Assembly: GCA_027488265.1 (NCBI GenBank)
Contig: JAIYCA010000025.1
Location: 1-16,879, forward strand
Direction: 5' to 3'
DNA from: Planctomycetaceae bacterium
Lineage (GTDB): Bacteria; Planctomycetota; Phycisphaerae; Phycisphaerales; SM1A02
DNA: 16,879 nucleotides
The notes beneath the pieces were generated by a model that saw only the letters and a program-made list of their open reading frames with translations, searched no databases and had not been told where the DNA came from. Made by a program: the position numbers and the translations under genes. Below are positions 7,014 through 13,600 of this stretch, piece by piece. Position 1 is the first letter of the stretch; each line of letters begins with the position of its first letter.

Positions 7014-7979
7014 TCACAGCTCCGTGTCGATCTTCGACTTCTCCATGAGATAGAGGCCGACGAGCCAATTCTCAACGAGGTAAGGCTCGACCTTGAACAC
7101 GCCGGTGATCGCACCGAAGTTGATCGTGTGCTTCTTCCAACCTTTGAGTTCGGTGGCGAGTTTGACTTCGATCGCGTCGTACGGCGTCGGTGGAATGCCG
7201 ATGCAGCAGCCATCCCATTGATTGAGCATTGCGAGGCACTCGCTAGACGTTGGCGCCACCAGCGGAAATGCGAGATATCCCGAGATCTTCACAACCTTTC
7301 CGTGCAAGAAGGCGATGCGCGCGGGAATCTTCTTCTCACTCAATCGCGGAACGTACGTCTCTTGCGCACTCGAGAGATACTCCCACGAAACCTCGTAGGG
7401 CGACTCGTTTGTGCCAGCGCCGCGCACGGTCCAGGCGTCATCGACGGAGATGTCGCCATCCGCGAGTTTGATGAAGCGGCTCGGAAGAATCTCCGCATGT
7501 GCGATCGTCGGAATCTCCGGCGTGAACTCGCTGCCCGCAGCGATCTCTTCGGGTTTCGCCGCCGCAGGCTCGGGTGAAGGCTTCTTCGTTGTGGCCTCGC
7601 TGGCCGCTGCTCCCAACGGGGCCGCGGTGGTCGTCGCGGGAGTTTCTTCTGGAGCGGCCGCGATGGACCCAGCATTCTCCTTCGCAGCAGAGTTCGTTGC
7701 GTCCGTCGTCGGGGTTGTTGCCGATTCCTTCGAGTCGCTTGATGCATCTCCGCTCGGCGCACCGGACTTTGCGGCGAGTGCTGCATCGAGATCAGGCGCG
7801 GAGGGAGCGGTTGTCGCGCCACTCGTCGACTTCTCGGTGGCCGTCGCAAGTTCCATCGCGCGTTCCGCCGACTCGATCATCGCCGAGTCATCCGGACGTC
7901 GCGTCGGCGCTGGTGGTTGGAACACCACCACAATGCCCGCGATGAGAAGCAGTGTGACGATGGTCCAAATGATCTTCAT
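7014..7979 (-). CDS. Membrane-anchored DUF3299 protein
   Basis: A 321-residue protein with an N-terminal helix (IIWTIVTLLLIAGIVVVF, residues 3-20) that anchors it with the bulk outside the cytoplasm. Residues 23-155 are an Ala/Thr/Pro/Ser-rich linker. The C-terminal domain (about 195-321) has the DUF3299 pattern: ARIAFLHGKVVKISGYLAFP, then C248, NQWDGCCIGIPPTPYDAIEV (C258, C259) and the closing GVFKVEPYLVENWLVGLYLM. The function of the domain is not known; it is often encoded beside an ABC ATPase and FtsX-type permease, as here, including a zinc-regulated Pseudomonas operon. There is no clear ribosome site; TAACTT lies 10 bases before the ATG, and a possible attenuator separates it from the permease gene, so it may be transcribed partly on its own. 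Confidence 0.85.
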   Translation of the reverse strand: MKIIWTIVTLLLIAGIVVVFQPPAPTRRPDDSAMIESAERAMELATATEKSTSGATTAPSAPDLDAALAAKSGAPSGDASSDSKESATTPTTDATNSAAKENAGSIAAAPEETPATTTAAPLGAAASEATTKKPSPEPAAAKPEEIAAGSEFTPEIPTIAHAEILPSRFIKLADGDISVDDAWTVRGAGTNESPYEVSWEYLSSAQETYVPRLSEKKIPARIAFLHGKVVKISGYLAFPLVAPTSSECLAMLNQWDGCCIGIPPTPYDAIEVKLATELKGWKKHTINFGAITGVFKVEPYLVENWLVGLYLMEKSKIDTEL

Positions 7980-8023
7980 ACGGAATTCAAAGTTAGATCG
8001 GCGTGAGAGCAGTGCGGGAGAAC

Positions 8024-8050
8024 AAAAACTCGGCGAACGCTCAACGAGCG
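8024..8050 (-). terminator. Possible attenuator between permease and DUF3299 genes
   Basis: On the minus strand CGCTC-GTT-GAGCG (8050 to 8038) is followed after nine bases by TTTTT (8028-8024). An alternative fold pairs CTCG with the CGAG lying directly before the T tract. The stem is short, so only partial termination is likely, which would lower DUF3299 expression relative to the transporter. Confidence 0.35.
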
Positions 8051-8071
8051 AAACAGTCGGTACGCGCGAGG

Positions 8072-9352
8072 TTAGCCGATCGGTCGGAGATTTCGCGCCA
8101 CGCTCGTGCGATACGCCTGAATAGACGGAACGATTCCGGCCAGTGCAGCGAGCAACGTTGTTCCGAGCGCGACAAGTACGGCGCTTCTTGGGTCAAGTTG
8201 CGGCGCAATCACAATGCCGTGCGCCTCGCGCAACCACGTTGTCGCTGAGAAGAGCACAACCGCGCACAACACCACGCCCGTCGCAGCGCCGATGAGGCCG
8301 ACGAGTGTGCTCTCTGTCAGGACGAGCCAGAAAATGCGCGCGCGGCTCGCGCCGAGAACGCGCAAGATCGCCACCTGTCGTCGGCGCTCGTTCATCGAAT
8401 TCACCATGGAAAGGAGAATCGCGGCGCCTGAGGAAATGAGTGTGGCGATCGCCATGGCAACGAACAAGACATCGATACTCGAAACGATGTCGAAGAGTCG
8501 TTGCACCTCGTTGGCGGGAATCGCGACCGTGATCGAGCCATCGCGCCGCAAGCGGTCGTACTGCGAAACGAGCGCGGGTGGGGCGGCGGCTGGGTCGCGC
8601 GAGGGGAGTCGCATGAGTACACCCGTGACCACGCGATCCGTATCGGTGAGATCGGCTGCGGTCACAGTCTTGTGCGTGCCTTCACGTTCGAATCGATCGT
8701 GCGCGTGGAGAATCCAGCTCGACTCAAGATCGGAGAAGAGGGCGCGATCGTGCGGAGAACCCGTTGGCGCGAGAATGCCAACAACGGTGAATTCGTATTC
8801 GTCATGGACGTGCGCGTGTTCATCAACACCTTCTCGCGACTTGCCCGATCCATGTGTCACGAGCAACTTTGCGCCCATGCGGAGGCCGGTCTCCCGCGCG
8901 ACACTGTTCCCGAGCACGATTTCGAAGTTGCGTTCAAACGGACGACCTTCCGCAAACGTCCATGGTTCGCCTGAAACAGGCTCGAACTTCGTGAAGAAGT
9001 CTGGTGTCGTCGCAACAACGGGGAACGAGCGGTAGCTGTCGCCGACAGCCATCGGAATGAACATGCTCCACGGGAAGCTGCTGCGAATCTCTTCGAGTTT
9101 GGCTGCGTCAATCGGAGCCTTCGGCGGATTCGCATAGAAGATGCCGTTGAGCACGCTGACGAGCGGACTGCCGTCGCGCGAAACCAGAAGATGCGCGTTG
9201 CCGGTGCCGCGCTCAAATGCCGACTGTCCAGCGTTTCGCAGCGAAAGAATCGCAAGAAGCAGCCCAGCAGAAATTGCAACGAGCGCGATGACGATCGATG
9301 TTGAAAGCGCACGAACGCGGAGGCTTCGAAGAACAATCGAGAGATCACTCAT
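8072..9352 (-). CDS. FtsX/MacB-type ABC transporter permease
   Basis: A 426-residue permease with the type VII ABC layout: first membrane helix at about 17-37, a large extracytoplasmic MacB-like domain (about 40-285), then three helices (about 290-316, 343-371, 389-411). The coupling segment MNERRRQVAILRVLGASRARI at 320-340 is the FtsX hallmark that contacts the ATPase. Such proteins transmit ATP hydrolysis to the periplasm, moving lipoproteins or substrates or driving extracytoplasmic machinery. The extracytoplasmic domain carries a His cluster EHAHVHDE (H179, H181, H183) plus H201, H216 and H218, compatible with metal binding. The start overlaps the ATPase stop (ATGA) and has a strong ribosome site. 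Confidence 0.92.
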   Translation of the reverse strand: MSDLSIVLRSLRVRALSTSIVIALVAISAGLLLAILSLRNAGQSAFERGTGNAHLLVSRDGSPLVSVLNGIFYANPPKAPIDAAKLEEIRSSFPWSMFIPMAVGDSYRSFPVVATTPDFFTKFEPVSGEPWTFAEGRPFERNFEIVLGNSVARETGLRMGAKLLVTHGSGKSREGVDEHAHVHDEYEFTVVGILAPTGSPHDRALFSDLESSWILHAHDRFEREGTHKTVTAADLTDTDRVVTGVLMRLPSRDPAAAPPALVSQYDRLRRDGSITVAIPANEVQRLFDIVSSIDVLFVAMAIATLISSGAAILLSMVNSMNERRRQVAILRVLGASRARIFWLVLTESTLVGLIGAATGVVLCAVVLFSATTWLREAHGIVIAPQLDPRSAVLVALGTTLLAALAGIVPSIQAYRTSVARNLRPIG

Positions 9353-10122
9353 CGGACACCTCCTGCGGCGTGCGAAGTGTTTGTTTCGCGCAATTGTTCG
9401 AGTCGTTCACGGCGCGCGAAGTGCGATTCGAGCGCGGGATCATGCGAAACGACAAGGAGCGCCGCACCTTCATCGCGACACGCGTCTCGAAGAACACGCA
9501 CTGCATTCAGAGCGTTTTCAGGGTCGAGCGACGCAGTGGGTTCGTCGGCCAACACGAGAGTCGGGCGACACGCAAGCGCGCGCGCGATCGCAACGCGCTG
9601 CTGCTGTCCGACGGAAAGCTCTTCGGCCAACGCATCCAGGCGATCAAGACCGAGTGAACGCAGCAGTGTTTCTGCGCGCGTCGCCGCGTCGGCTTTCGGA
9701 AGGTCACTCATCAACAGCGCAATGAGGACGTTCTCGCGCGCGGTGAATCCATGCAGCAGATTGAATGTTTGAAAGACCATTCCAATCGAGCGGCCGCGAA
9801 ATCGATCTCGCTGTGCGCCGCGCAACGCATGGATGTCGGTGCCGCCGACGCGAATCGATCCGTTGGATGGATCGAGCAATCCTGCGATCAACTGGAGCAG
9901 CGTGCTCTTGCCGCAGCCAGAACGTCCGACGAGGAGAAGCTCTTCGCCGCGGGCGAGGGTCAAACTCGGCAGGCTTAGCTCGAAGCCGCTTGGATACCGG
10001 AACCCAAGCGTGTTGATTTCAAGTGCCGAGGCGGCATTTGGAGTGGGAGTGGAGGCGCTCATCTGGATTTCGAGCCTTGAGACATCGGGGCGATCGGCTT
10101 CGGTTGTGATGGACTGCGTCAT
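9349..10122 (-). CDS. ABC transporter ATP-binding protein (LolD/MacB-like)
   Basis: A 257-residue nucleotide-binding subunit with every ABC motif: Walker A GRSGCGKST (66-74), Q-loop Q118 in MVFQTFNL, signature LSVGQQQR (169-176), Walker B TLVLADEP (188-195) with D-loop SLD, and switch H227 in VVSHD. The LLHGFTARENV segment after the Q-loop is typical of the LolD/FtsE/MacB branch, which works with FtsX-type permeases; the next gene is one and overlaps it by 4 bases. The start is uncertain: ATG at 10122 is used, but ATG at 10062 (MSASTPTP) would give 237 residues, nearer the family norm; neither has a clear ribosome site. Codons further upstream look non-coding. Confidence 0.92.
   Translation of the reverse strand: MTQSITTEADRPDVSRLEIQMSASTPTPNAASALEINTLGFRYPSGFELSLPSLTLARGEELLLVGRSGCGKSTLLQLIAGLLDPSNGSIRVGGTDIHALRGAQRDRFRGRSIGMVFQTFNLLHGFTARENVLIALLMSDLPKADAATRAETLLRSLGLDRLDALAEELSVGQQQRVAIARALACRPTLVLADEPTASLDPENALNAVRVLRDACRDEGAALLVVSHDPALESHFARRERLEQLRETNTSHAAGGVR
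9357..9364 (-). promoter_or_regulatory. Shine-Dalgarno of the permease gene
   Basis: The minus strand reads AGGAGGTG, with GGAGG six bases before the ATG at 9352. It lies within the last codons of the ATPase gene and fixes the permease start. Confidence 0.8.
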
Positions 10123-10166
10123 CGACACGGCGGCTTGGAGAGTCCGAAGTGCGAATTGCGGGCGCT

Positions 10167-10173
10167 TACTGTA
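10167..10173. promoter_or_regulatory. Palindromic TACTGTA, candidate bidirectional -10
   Basis: The plus strand reads TACTGT at 10167-10172 and the minus strand reads TACAGT from 10173 to 10168, preceded on that strand by TTGGC. It lies between the divergent ATPase gene (start 10122, minus) and small gene (start 10257, plus), so one site could place RNA polymerase in either direction. No convincing -35 hexamer is seen on either side. Confidence 0.4.
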
Positions 10174-10256
10174 GCCAATCTGCGAACTGCACCGCGCGGG
10201 CAACGTAGGGGTGCTGCTGCACATGCGGGGGCATCGTGCGGCACTGGACGGAACGC

Positions 10257-10637
10257 ATGGAACGCGATGATTTCGGAGAGCCAACCGAACGACGTGCACG
10301 GGAACCTCGAGAATCCTCGAGCGATCCGCTTCGCGAAAGCAGCGGCCCAAACGATCGCCCGCTTGAGAACCGGGAGCCGCCGCTCGATGTGGGTTCGATG
10401 CCGTCCCGCAGCGTCTTCGATCCGCTCGCGGGAATGCCAGGAAACAGCGAGGGCAATCGAGGGCCCTTTGGAGCCGCGAGCATCTCTCTTCTTTTGGACC
10501 TGCTTGTCGAGCGAACCCGTGCGCAAGCATGGAGTGTTGAGCGGCAGCGTGCGCACGCTCGAGCGTTGCTTCACCTCTCGCGCGAGTATTGGTTTTCCGA
10601 AGAAGAGTCTGCCGTGCTTTGCGCCTTTCTTGGTTGA
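10257..10637 (+). CDS. Small hypothetical protein
   Basis: Not recognised. From the ATG the product has 126 residues; a GTG 21 bases upstream (10236) is an alternative start. Residues 1-60 are charged and disordered-looking, rich in Arg, Glu, Pro and Ser (EPTERRAREPRESSSD). Residues 75-126 look folded and helical: SISLLLDLLVERTRAQAW, a Gln/Arg/Ala helix and a YWFSEEESAVLCAFLG end. No signal or membrane segment is present. Codon third positions look coding, while the overlapping frames on both strands give Arg/Ser-rich nonsense. It is divergent from the ABC operon and 74 bases before a co-directional lipoprotein gene, so it may share that transcript. Confidence 0.55.
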   Translation: MERDDFGEPTERRAREPRESSSDPLRESSGPNDRPLENREPPLDVGSMPSRSVFDPLAGMPGNSEGNRGPFGAASISLLLDLLVERTRAQAWSVERQRAHARALLHLSREYWFSEEESAVLCAFLG

Positions 10638-10697
10638 CGCGCCATCGCGGGTCAGTCGTGGATGGGCATGGATGGGCGCGGATCGGCGCGGCGTGGT

Positions 10698-10711
10698 TAC
10701 GCTACGTGCGG
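10698..10711 (+). promoter_or_regulatory. -10-like TACGCT ahead of the lipoprotein gene
   Basis: TACGCT (10698-10703) lies eight bases before the ATG at 10712, within GTTACGCTACG. The nearly identical GTTAGGCTACG precedes the phosphoesterase ATG at 13994. The spacing implies a transcript beginning at or within a few bases of the start codon; no ribosome site is visible. Confidence 0.4.
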
Positions 10712-11503
10712 ATGCGACGAGGCTTGACTCAAACGGACGCGTATCTGAACGGCTCGCTCGGAGGCATCGCGCGCGTTGCGTTGGCCTGCGTCGCGTGGGC
10801 TGCATGCAGCTGGAGCGTTGGCTGCGCATCGAACGGTCGAATCGAGGGCGAGGAGTGTGAACGAAACGCGTCGGCCGCGTCTGACGTTTCTGTCACAACG
10901 AAAGCGGCAGACACTCGTGCACTCGTTGAAGCGCTCGAAACACTTGCTGCCCCGTGGCGAGATGCTTCCGGCGGACTTTCCCTTCTTCGAGAAGGGCACT
11001 CGGCAGCACCGTTGAGGCTTGTTGCGCTGACGCAAGAGCCGACACAAGAGCCGACACAAGAGCCGACACAAGAGCCGACACAAGAGCCGACACAAGAGCC
11101 GTCGCGTCCGCAGAACGATGGCGAAGCGACAGCGCAGGATTGCTCGTGGCGCGCGGAGTATCGATTGGAGCCGCGAACGAAGCACCGCGCTGGCGATGAT
11201 GATCCGTTCGGTGCTCAGTTCGATGCCGACGCGCGCATGGTCATGGTCGAGGAGCGGGGGCTTCGGCGGTCGATCGGTGGACAGGTGTCGGTCGTGCGGA
11301 GGTTTCTCGTCCGTGGGCTAGCGAGCGGTCGAGCTCTCACGCTCGATGTGCCGCTTGAAGCGGCAAACGGCGATCGACTTCAGCTCTTCGTGCACGGCGC
11401 GGAGGTGAAGCCGGAGTTCGGCGCGACGCATGTGTTGGTTGAACTCGCGCGTGACGAAGCGACTTCGATTGAACTTCGCCTCATCGCCCCCACGCAGCGT
11501 TGA
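10712..11503 (+). CDS. Predicted lipoprotein with TQEP repeat linker
   Basis: A 263-residue protein of unknown function. The N-terminus (basic MRR, hydrophobic IARVALACVAWAACSW, then SVGC with C38) looks like a lipoprotein signal, placing it on the outer face of a membrane. Residues about 65-105 form a helical segment (ADTRALVEALETLAAPW). Six exact TQEP units follow (107-130), a rigid acidic Pro/Glu spacer. The remainder (about 145-263) appears beta-rich with a charged surface, including ADARMVMVEERGL and GRALTLDVPLEAANGDRLQL, and has no motif I recognise. The upstream frame is open to 10589 but lacks coding character before the ATG. A perfect hairpin follows the stop after 27 bases. Confidence 0.75.
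   Translation: MRRGLTQTDAYLNGSLGGIARVALACVAWAACSWSVGCASNGRIEGEECERNASAASDVSVTTKAADTRALVEALETLAAPWRDASGGLSLLREGHSAAPLRLVALTQEPTQEPTQEPTQEPTQEPTQEPSRPQNDGEATAQDCSWRAEYRLEPRTKHRAGDDDPFGAQFDADARMVMVEERGLRRSIGGQVSVVRRFLVRGLASGRALTLDVPLEAANGDRLQLFVHGAEVKPEFGATHVLVELARDEATSIELRLIAPTQR
11030..11101 (+). repeat. Six tandem 12-base units encoding TQEP
   Basis: The unit acacaagagccg occurs six times without gaps; only the first differs, by one base (acgcaagagccg). The near-perfect identity implies recent expansion by slippage. Each unit is four codons, so copy number changes the lipoprotein linker length without a frameshift. Confidence 0.95.
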
Positions 11504-11530
11504 ACCGCGCTGACAATCTCAAAACGAACA

Positions 11531-11554
11531 CGACCAGACCCTGTGGTCTGGTCG
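11531..11554. terminator. Perfect 10-bp hairpin after the lipoprotein gene
   Basis: CGACCAGACC and GGTCTGGTCG are exact inverted arms around a CTGT loop. It lies 27 bases past the lipoprotein stop codon, between convergent genes. The T tract is poor on the plus strand (cattct), so efficiency is uncertain. Confidence 0.65.
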
Positions 11555-11573
11555 CATTCTGGATCGGCCCTAA

Positions 11574-11615
11574 GTTCTCGAGCGAGGTGTCCCTTTTCCT
11601 GTCCCTCGTGAGAAC
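11574..11615. terminator. Second hairpin between convergent genes
   Basis: GTTCTC pairs with GAGAAC and, after a small interior loop, CGAGG pairs with CCTCG, giving 11 base pairs around a 16-base pyrimidine-rich loop. It may stop transcripts from the minus-strand coiled-coil gene about 120 bases earlier. The rest of 11616-11736 shows nothing clear. Confidence 0.35.
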
Positions 11616-11736
11616 GATGCGGAGACTTGCCCCTCTTGCGAATTCTCCGCTCTCTCAATATCCGCCGCGGCTCTGGAGACGCGGTTTCCCGCAGTCATCC
11701 ATCGTCCGAGTCGTCGGCGGGGACCCGACGCGTGAT

Positions 11737-12072
11737 TCACTCCCAACCGTTCGCGCCGAAGTCAGGACGCTCTTCGTCCGTGCGCTCTTCGGGGCGTTGG
11801 TTCCGTTCGCGCTCGCGATTCGATTGCTCGATCATGCGACGGAGGTACGCGTTCTCGCGGCGAGTCGCCTCGAGATCAAAGACGAGGTACTTCACGCTGA
11901 GACGCAGGTAATCGAGCGCGTCTTGGAGTTCGTTGACCGAGGTCTGCACGCGTTCGCGGCGAGCCGTTGCACTGTCGGCAGCCTCAACGGCGGCTGGTGC
12001 TTGGTTCGCGGGCAATTCGCGGATGCGCTCAAGAATCTGGTTCATCTTCTCTTGGAAGTTGATCTCGTCCAT
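11737..12072 (-). CDS. Small coiled-coil protein, unknown function
   Basis: A 111-residue soluble protein, not recognised as a family. The N-terminal helix FQEKMNQILERIREL (6-20) is followed by a flexible Pro/Ala linker. A long heptad-like helix runs from about 40 to 90 (VNELQDALDYLRLSVKYLVF, then DLEATRRENAYLRRMIEQ). The tail is charged and polar (ERERNQRPEERTDEERPDF). There is no signal peptide or membrane segment. The shape suggests a dimerising scaffold or a DNA- or ribosome-associated factor, but this is inference. The start is supported by a good ribosome site. The 258-residue frame on the other strand is a shadow. Confidence 0.8.
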   Translation of the reverse strand: MDEINFQEKMNQILERIRELPANQAPAAVEAADSATARRERVQTSVNELQDALDYLRLSVKYLVFDLEATRRENAYLRRMIEQSNRERERNQRPEERTDEERPDFGANGWE

Positions 12073-12080
12073 GTGTCATT

Positions 12081-12087
12081 CTCCTCT
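12081..12087 (-). promoter_or_regulatory. Ribosome binding site of the coiled-coil gene
   Basis: The minus strand reads AGAGGAG, eight bases before the ATG at 12072. It settles the start of this small gene. Confidence 0.7.
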
Positions 12088-12285
12088 TTGGTTGTGCGGT
12101 CTTCGTCGCGGGATACGCGACGGGAGAGACATTGCAACGACCGTGCCAACGCGGAGTCTGAATCAATGGGAGATGCGGCATTCACCACGGCGCGCGTTCT
12201 TTTCGGGCTTGCCGACATGGGTGTTGCAAGCGGAGGTCAACGCGTGCGGCTTGATGCAACGATGGGGCAATCGTGATGGAGCCGT

Positions 12286-12301
12286 GTTGCAGCCGTGCAA
12301 C
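12286..12301. promoter_or_regulatory. Inverted TGCAAC pair, possible operator
   Basis: GTTGCA, a four-base spacer GCCG, and TGCAAC form a perfect 6-base dyad. Further copies at 12223-12228, 12255-12260 and 12307-12312 make a cluster. No binding protein can be named. Confidence 0.3.
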
Positions 12302-12383
12302 AGTGATGCAACGTCCGCGTGACAGCAGAGTCACAGTCGCGCACCACGATCGAGGCGCGTGGCTTGGGGAGCGGGCGACAGCT

Positions 12384-12414
12384 GCGTGGCAACGCCAGCG
12401 TGACGCGTGGCAAC
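12384..12414. repeat. 21-base direct repeat (GCGTGGCAAC)
   Basis: GCGTGGCAAC occurs at 12384-12393 and 12405-12414, a period of 21 bases, with GCGTGAC in between. It is non-coding. Confidence 0.55.
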
Positions 12415-12440
12415 AGTCGACGGCCATCGACGGCGTACGG

Positions 12441-12492
12441 CCTACGTGGTTCTAGATGGTGCCAGAAGGGGCTACGTGGTGCCAGAAGGGGC
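12441..12492. repeat. Tandem repeat of TACGTGGT / GGTGCCAGAAGGGG
   Basis: CTACGTGGT occurs at 12442 and 12472, and TGGTGCCAGAAGGGGC at 12457-12472 and 12477-12492, a 20-base period. It is non-coding and lies just beyond the putative terminator of the DUF3553 gene. Confidence 0.7.
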
Positions 12493-12502
12493 GTACAAAC
12501 CG

Positions 12503-12522
12503 GCGGTCACATGTGTGACTGC
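12503..12522 (-). terminator. Hairpin after the DUF3553 gene
   Basis: GCGGTCACA (12503-12511) pairs with TGTGACTGC (12514-12522) with one G.T pair and a 2-base gap, so the real loop is larger. On the minus strand it comes 24 bases after the stop and is followed by CGGTTTGT, a weak T tract. Confidence 0.45.
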
Positions 12523-12546
12523 CCGCCGCTGCGACGCGCGCCCTGA

Positions 12547-13218
12547 TTAGCGGTTTCGATCGAAGCGCCGCAGGGTCGCCAGAGCTGCTTCGGGCGCGCC
12601 CGCGAGCAATGGCTGCACGTCGACGCGACGTCGACGGAAGTCGCCCACGAGTCGATGCAGGGCGACGTCACGGTCGCGCGACCATTCCTTGTAGAAGGCT
12701 TCGAGTTCGATGCGCGTGAAGCGAGAGAGCGGGTCATCGAGGCCGGATTGCGCAACCGCCCAGTCGATCAACTTGGCGGCACCGTCGAATCGGTAGAGCC
12801 CGAGCAGATTCTTGAGTCGCCGTTCGGGGGTTAGGAACGGGTCGGTCGCGTCGGGTGGAAGTTCGGACATCGCTTGTTCGGGACGCTTCTTCGCGATCTG
12901 TCCGAGCCAGCCGCCTTCCGAGGCGATTTCACGCGCAGCGAACGTGTGTTCAGCAGCGCCGGTTCCCTCGATGATCTCAAGATCGGCGCCGCTTGCGAGC
13001 AGCGTCTTGAGTCCAACTGCGCCGAACTTAATCCACAAGCGCTGGTCGCGCACGGAGCCGCGGGTCAGCGACTCGACGCGCGAAATCGTTCCCGCTCCCC
13101 ACTCCGGGCGTTGGCGGTGGCGAACCTGCATTCCTTGCGTGTACATCGTAGGGGTCAGCATGTCGGTCTGATCTCTTGTCCAAATCTCTCGCGGACGTTT
13201 CGAGTTCGTCACGCGCAT
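12547..13218 (-). CDS. DUF3553 domain protein
   Basis: A 223-residue protein from the ATG at 13218; starts at 13161 (MLTPTMYTQ) or 13146 would remove a basic, non-conserved leader and may be real, as no start has a clear ribosome site. Residues 30-80 match the small DUF3553 fold: VRHRQRPEWGAGTISRVES followed by LWIKFGAVGLKTLL, with the WGxG core at 40-43, a beta-barrel resembling helicase-associated and CarD-like domains. The rest (about 85-223) is helical and charged, with a long RF-rich region (LDDPLSRFTRIELEAFYKEW) and no known motif. A nucleic-acid or protein-binding role is plausible but not shown. The gene stands alone, flanked by non-coding repeat-rich DNA on both sides. Confidence 0.82.
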   Translation of the reverse strand: MRVTNSKRPREIWTRDQTDMLTPTMYTQGMQVRHRQRPEWGAGTISRVESLTRGSVRDQRLWIKFGAVGLKTLLASGADLEIIEGTGAAEHTFAAREIASEGGWLGQIAKKRPEQAMSELPPDATDPFLTPERRLKNLLGLYRFDGAAKLIDWAVAQSGLDDPLSRFTRIELEAFYKEWSRDRDVALHRLVGDFRRRRVDVQPLLAGAPEAALATLRRFDRNR

Positions 13219-13233
13219 CTGTCATTCGTGTCT

Positions 13234-13263
13234 GTCACTCAGTCCGTCACTCAGTCCGTCACT
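13234..13263. repeat. 12-base tandem repeat, 2.5 copies
   Basis: GTCACTCAGTCC occurs at 13234-13245 and 13246-13257, then GTCACT. It lies just upstream of the DUF3553 start. Confidence 0.8.
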
Positions 13264-13336
13264 TGCGGCCCGTGTGCTTTCGCAACCGAGGCCAGCATCG
13301 GTGGCTCCTGCAGCGCATCTCACTCAAACTCCGACT

Positions 13337-13366
13337 ATTCCAAGGCTGTCAATTCAAAGGCTGTCA
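13337..13366. repeat. 15-base tandem repeat, 2 copies
   Basis: ATTCCAAGGCTGTCA is followed directly by ATTCAAAGGCTGTCA, one mismatch. Confidence 0.8.
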
Positions 13367-13400
13367 GAGCCTCGCGAAACCGGTTGGGATAGCTCGGAGT

Positions 13401-13436
13401 CATCAGAAGTATGAGATACGTCAACTACTTCTGATG
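13401..13436. terminator. Perfect 11-base inverted repeat
   Basis: CATCAGAAGTA (13401-13411) and TACTTCTGATG (13426-13436) are exact inverted arms around a 14-base spacer. It could be a transcription terminator for a leftward transcript starting near 13820, or a dimeric regulator's operator. No T tract adjoins it on either strand. Confidence 0.45.
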
Positions 13437-13512
13437 CGTCTGATTTGCGGAGCTTCGGCTGTTTCGTCTTTCGAACTCGAACGGTTCCAACTTCAGCGAC
13501 GCATCGGCAACC

Positions 13513-13554
13513 AATGACTTCATTCAAATGACTTCATTCAGATGACTTCATTCA
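13513..13554. repeat. 14-base tandem repeat, 3 copies
   Basis: AATGACTTCATTCA occurs three times without gaps (13513, 13527, 13541), the third differing only in its first base. The core ATGACTTCAT is nearly palindromic. Confidence 0.9.
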
Positions 13555-13600
13555 GCGGTGCCAAGCAAAGCCCTTCGTGCGGAGCGATCGTTGCACAACC

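Larger units (their letters stand above)
12073..12546. other. Repeat-rich 474-base intergenic region
   Basis: No credible gene on either strand. Within 12223-12312 the hexamer TGCAAC or its complement occurs five times: GTTGCA at 12223 and 12286, TGCAAC at 12255, 12296 and 12307. Two of these form a perfect inverted pair, GTTGCA-GCCG-TGCAAC (12286-12301). A GTGAC/GTCAC pair at 12319-12334 and two tandem repeats follow further right. The boxes lie about 150-240 bases upstream of the coiled-coil gene and could be operators for it, or simply decayed repeats. Confidence 0.5.

Noticed and set aside
6788..7213. N-terminal extension of the degenerate M14 gene up to 7213
   Set aside because: The added residues are Arg/Ser-rich and run antisense into the DUF3299 gene; the ATG at 6787 with TATCCT upstream is better.
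10123..10530. N-terminal extension of the ABC ATPase
   Set aside because: Upstream codons encode Arg/Cys/Ser-rich sequence without homology, and the ATPase core is complete from 10062-10122.
10119..10829. Minus-strand open frame of 236 codons opposite the small gene and lipoprotein start
   Set aside because: Arg/Ser-rich, no ribosome site, and it would overlap the better-supported plus-strand genes.
11500..12276. Plus-strand frame of 258 codons
   Set aside because: Covers hairpins and the antisense of a coiled-coil gene with a good ribosome site.
13234..13554. CRISPR-like array
   Set aside because: The repeats are 12-15 bases, directly abutting, and differ between clusters; there are no spacers and no cas genes.
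13513..13554. Replication iterons
   Set aside because: Three 14-base units alone, without an initiator gene, DnaA boxes or an A/T-rich melting region nearby, do not support an origin.
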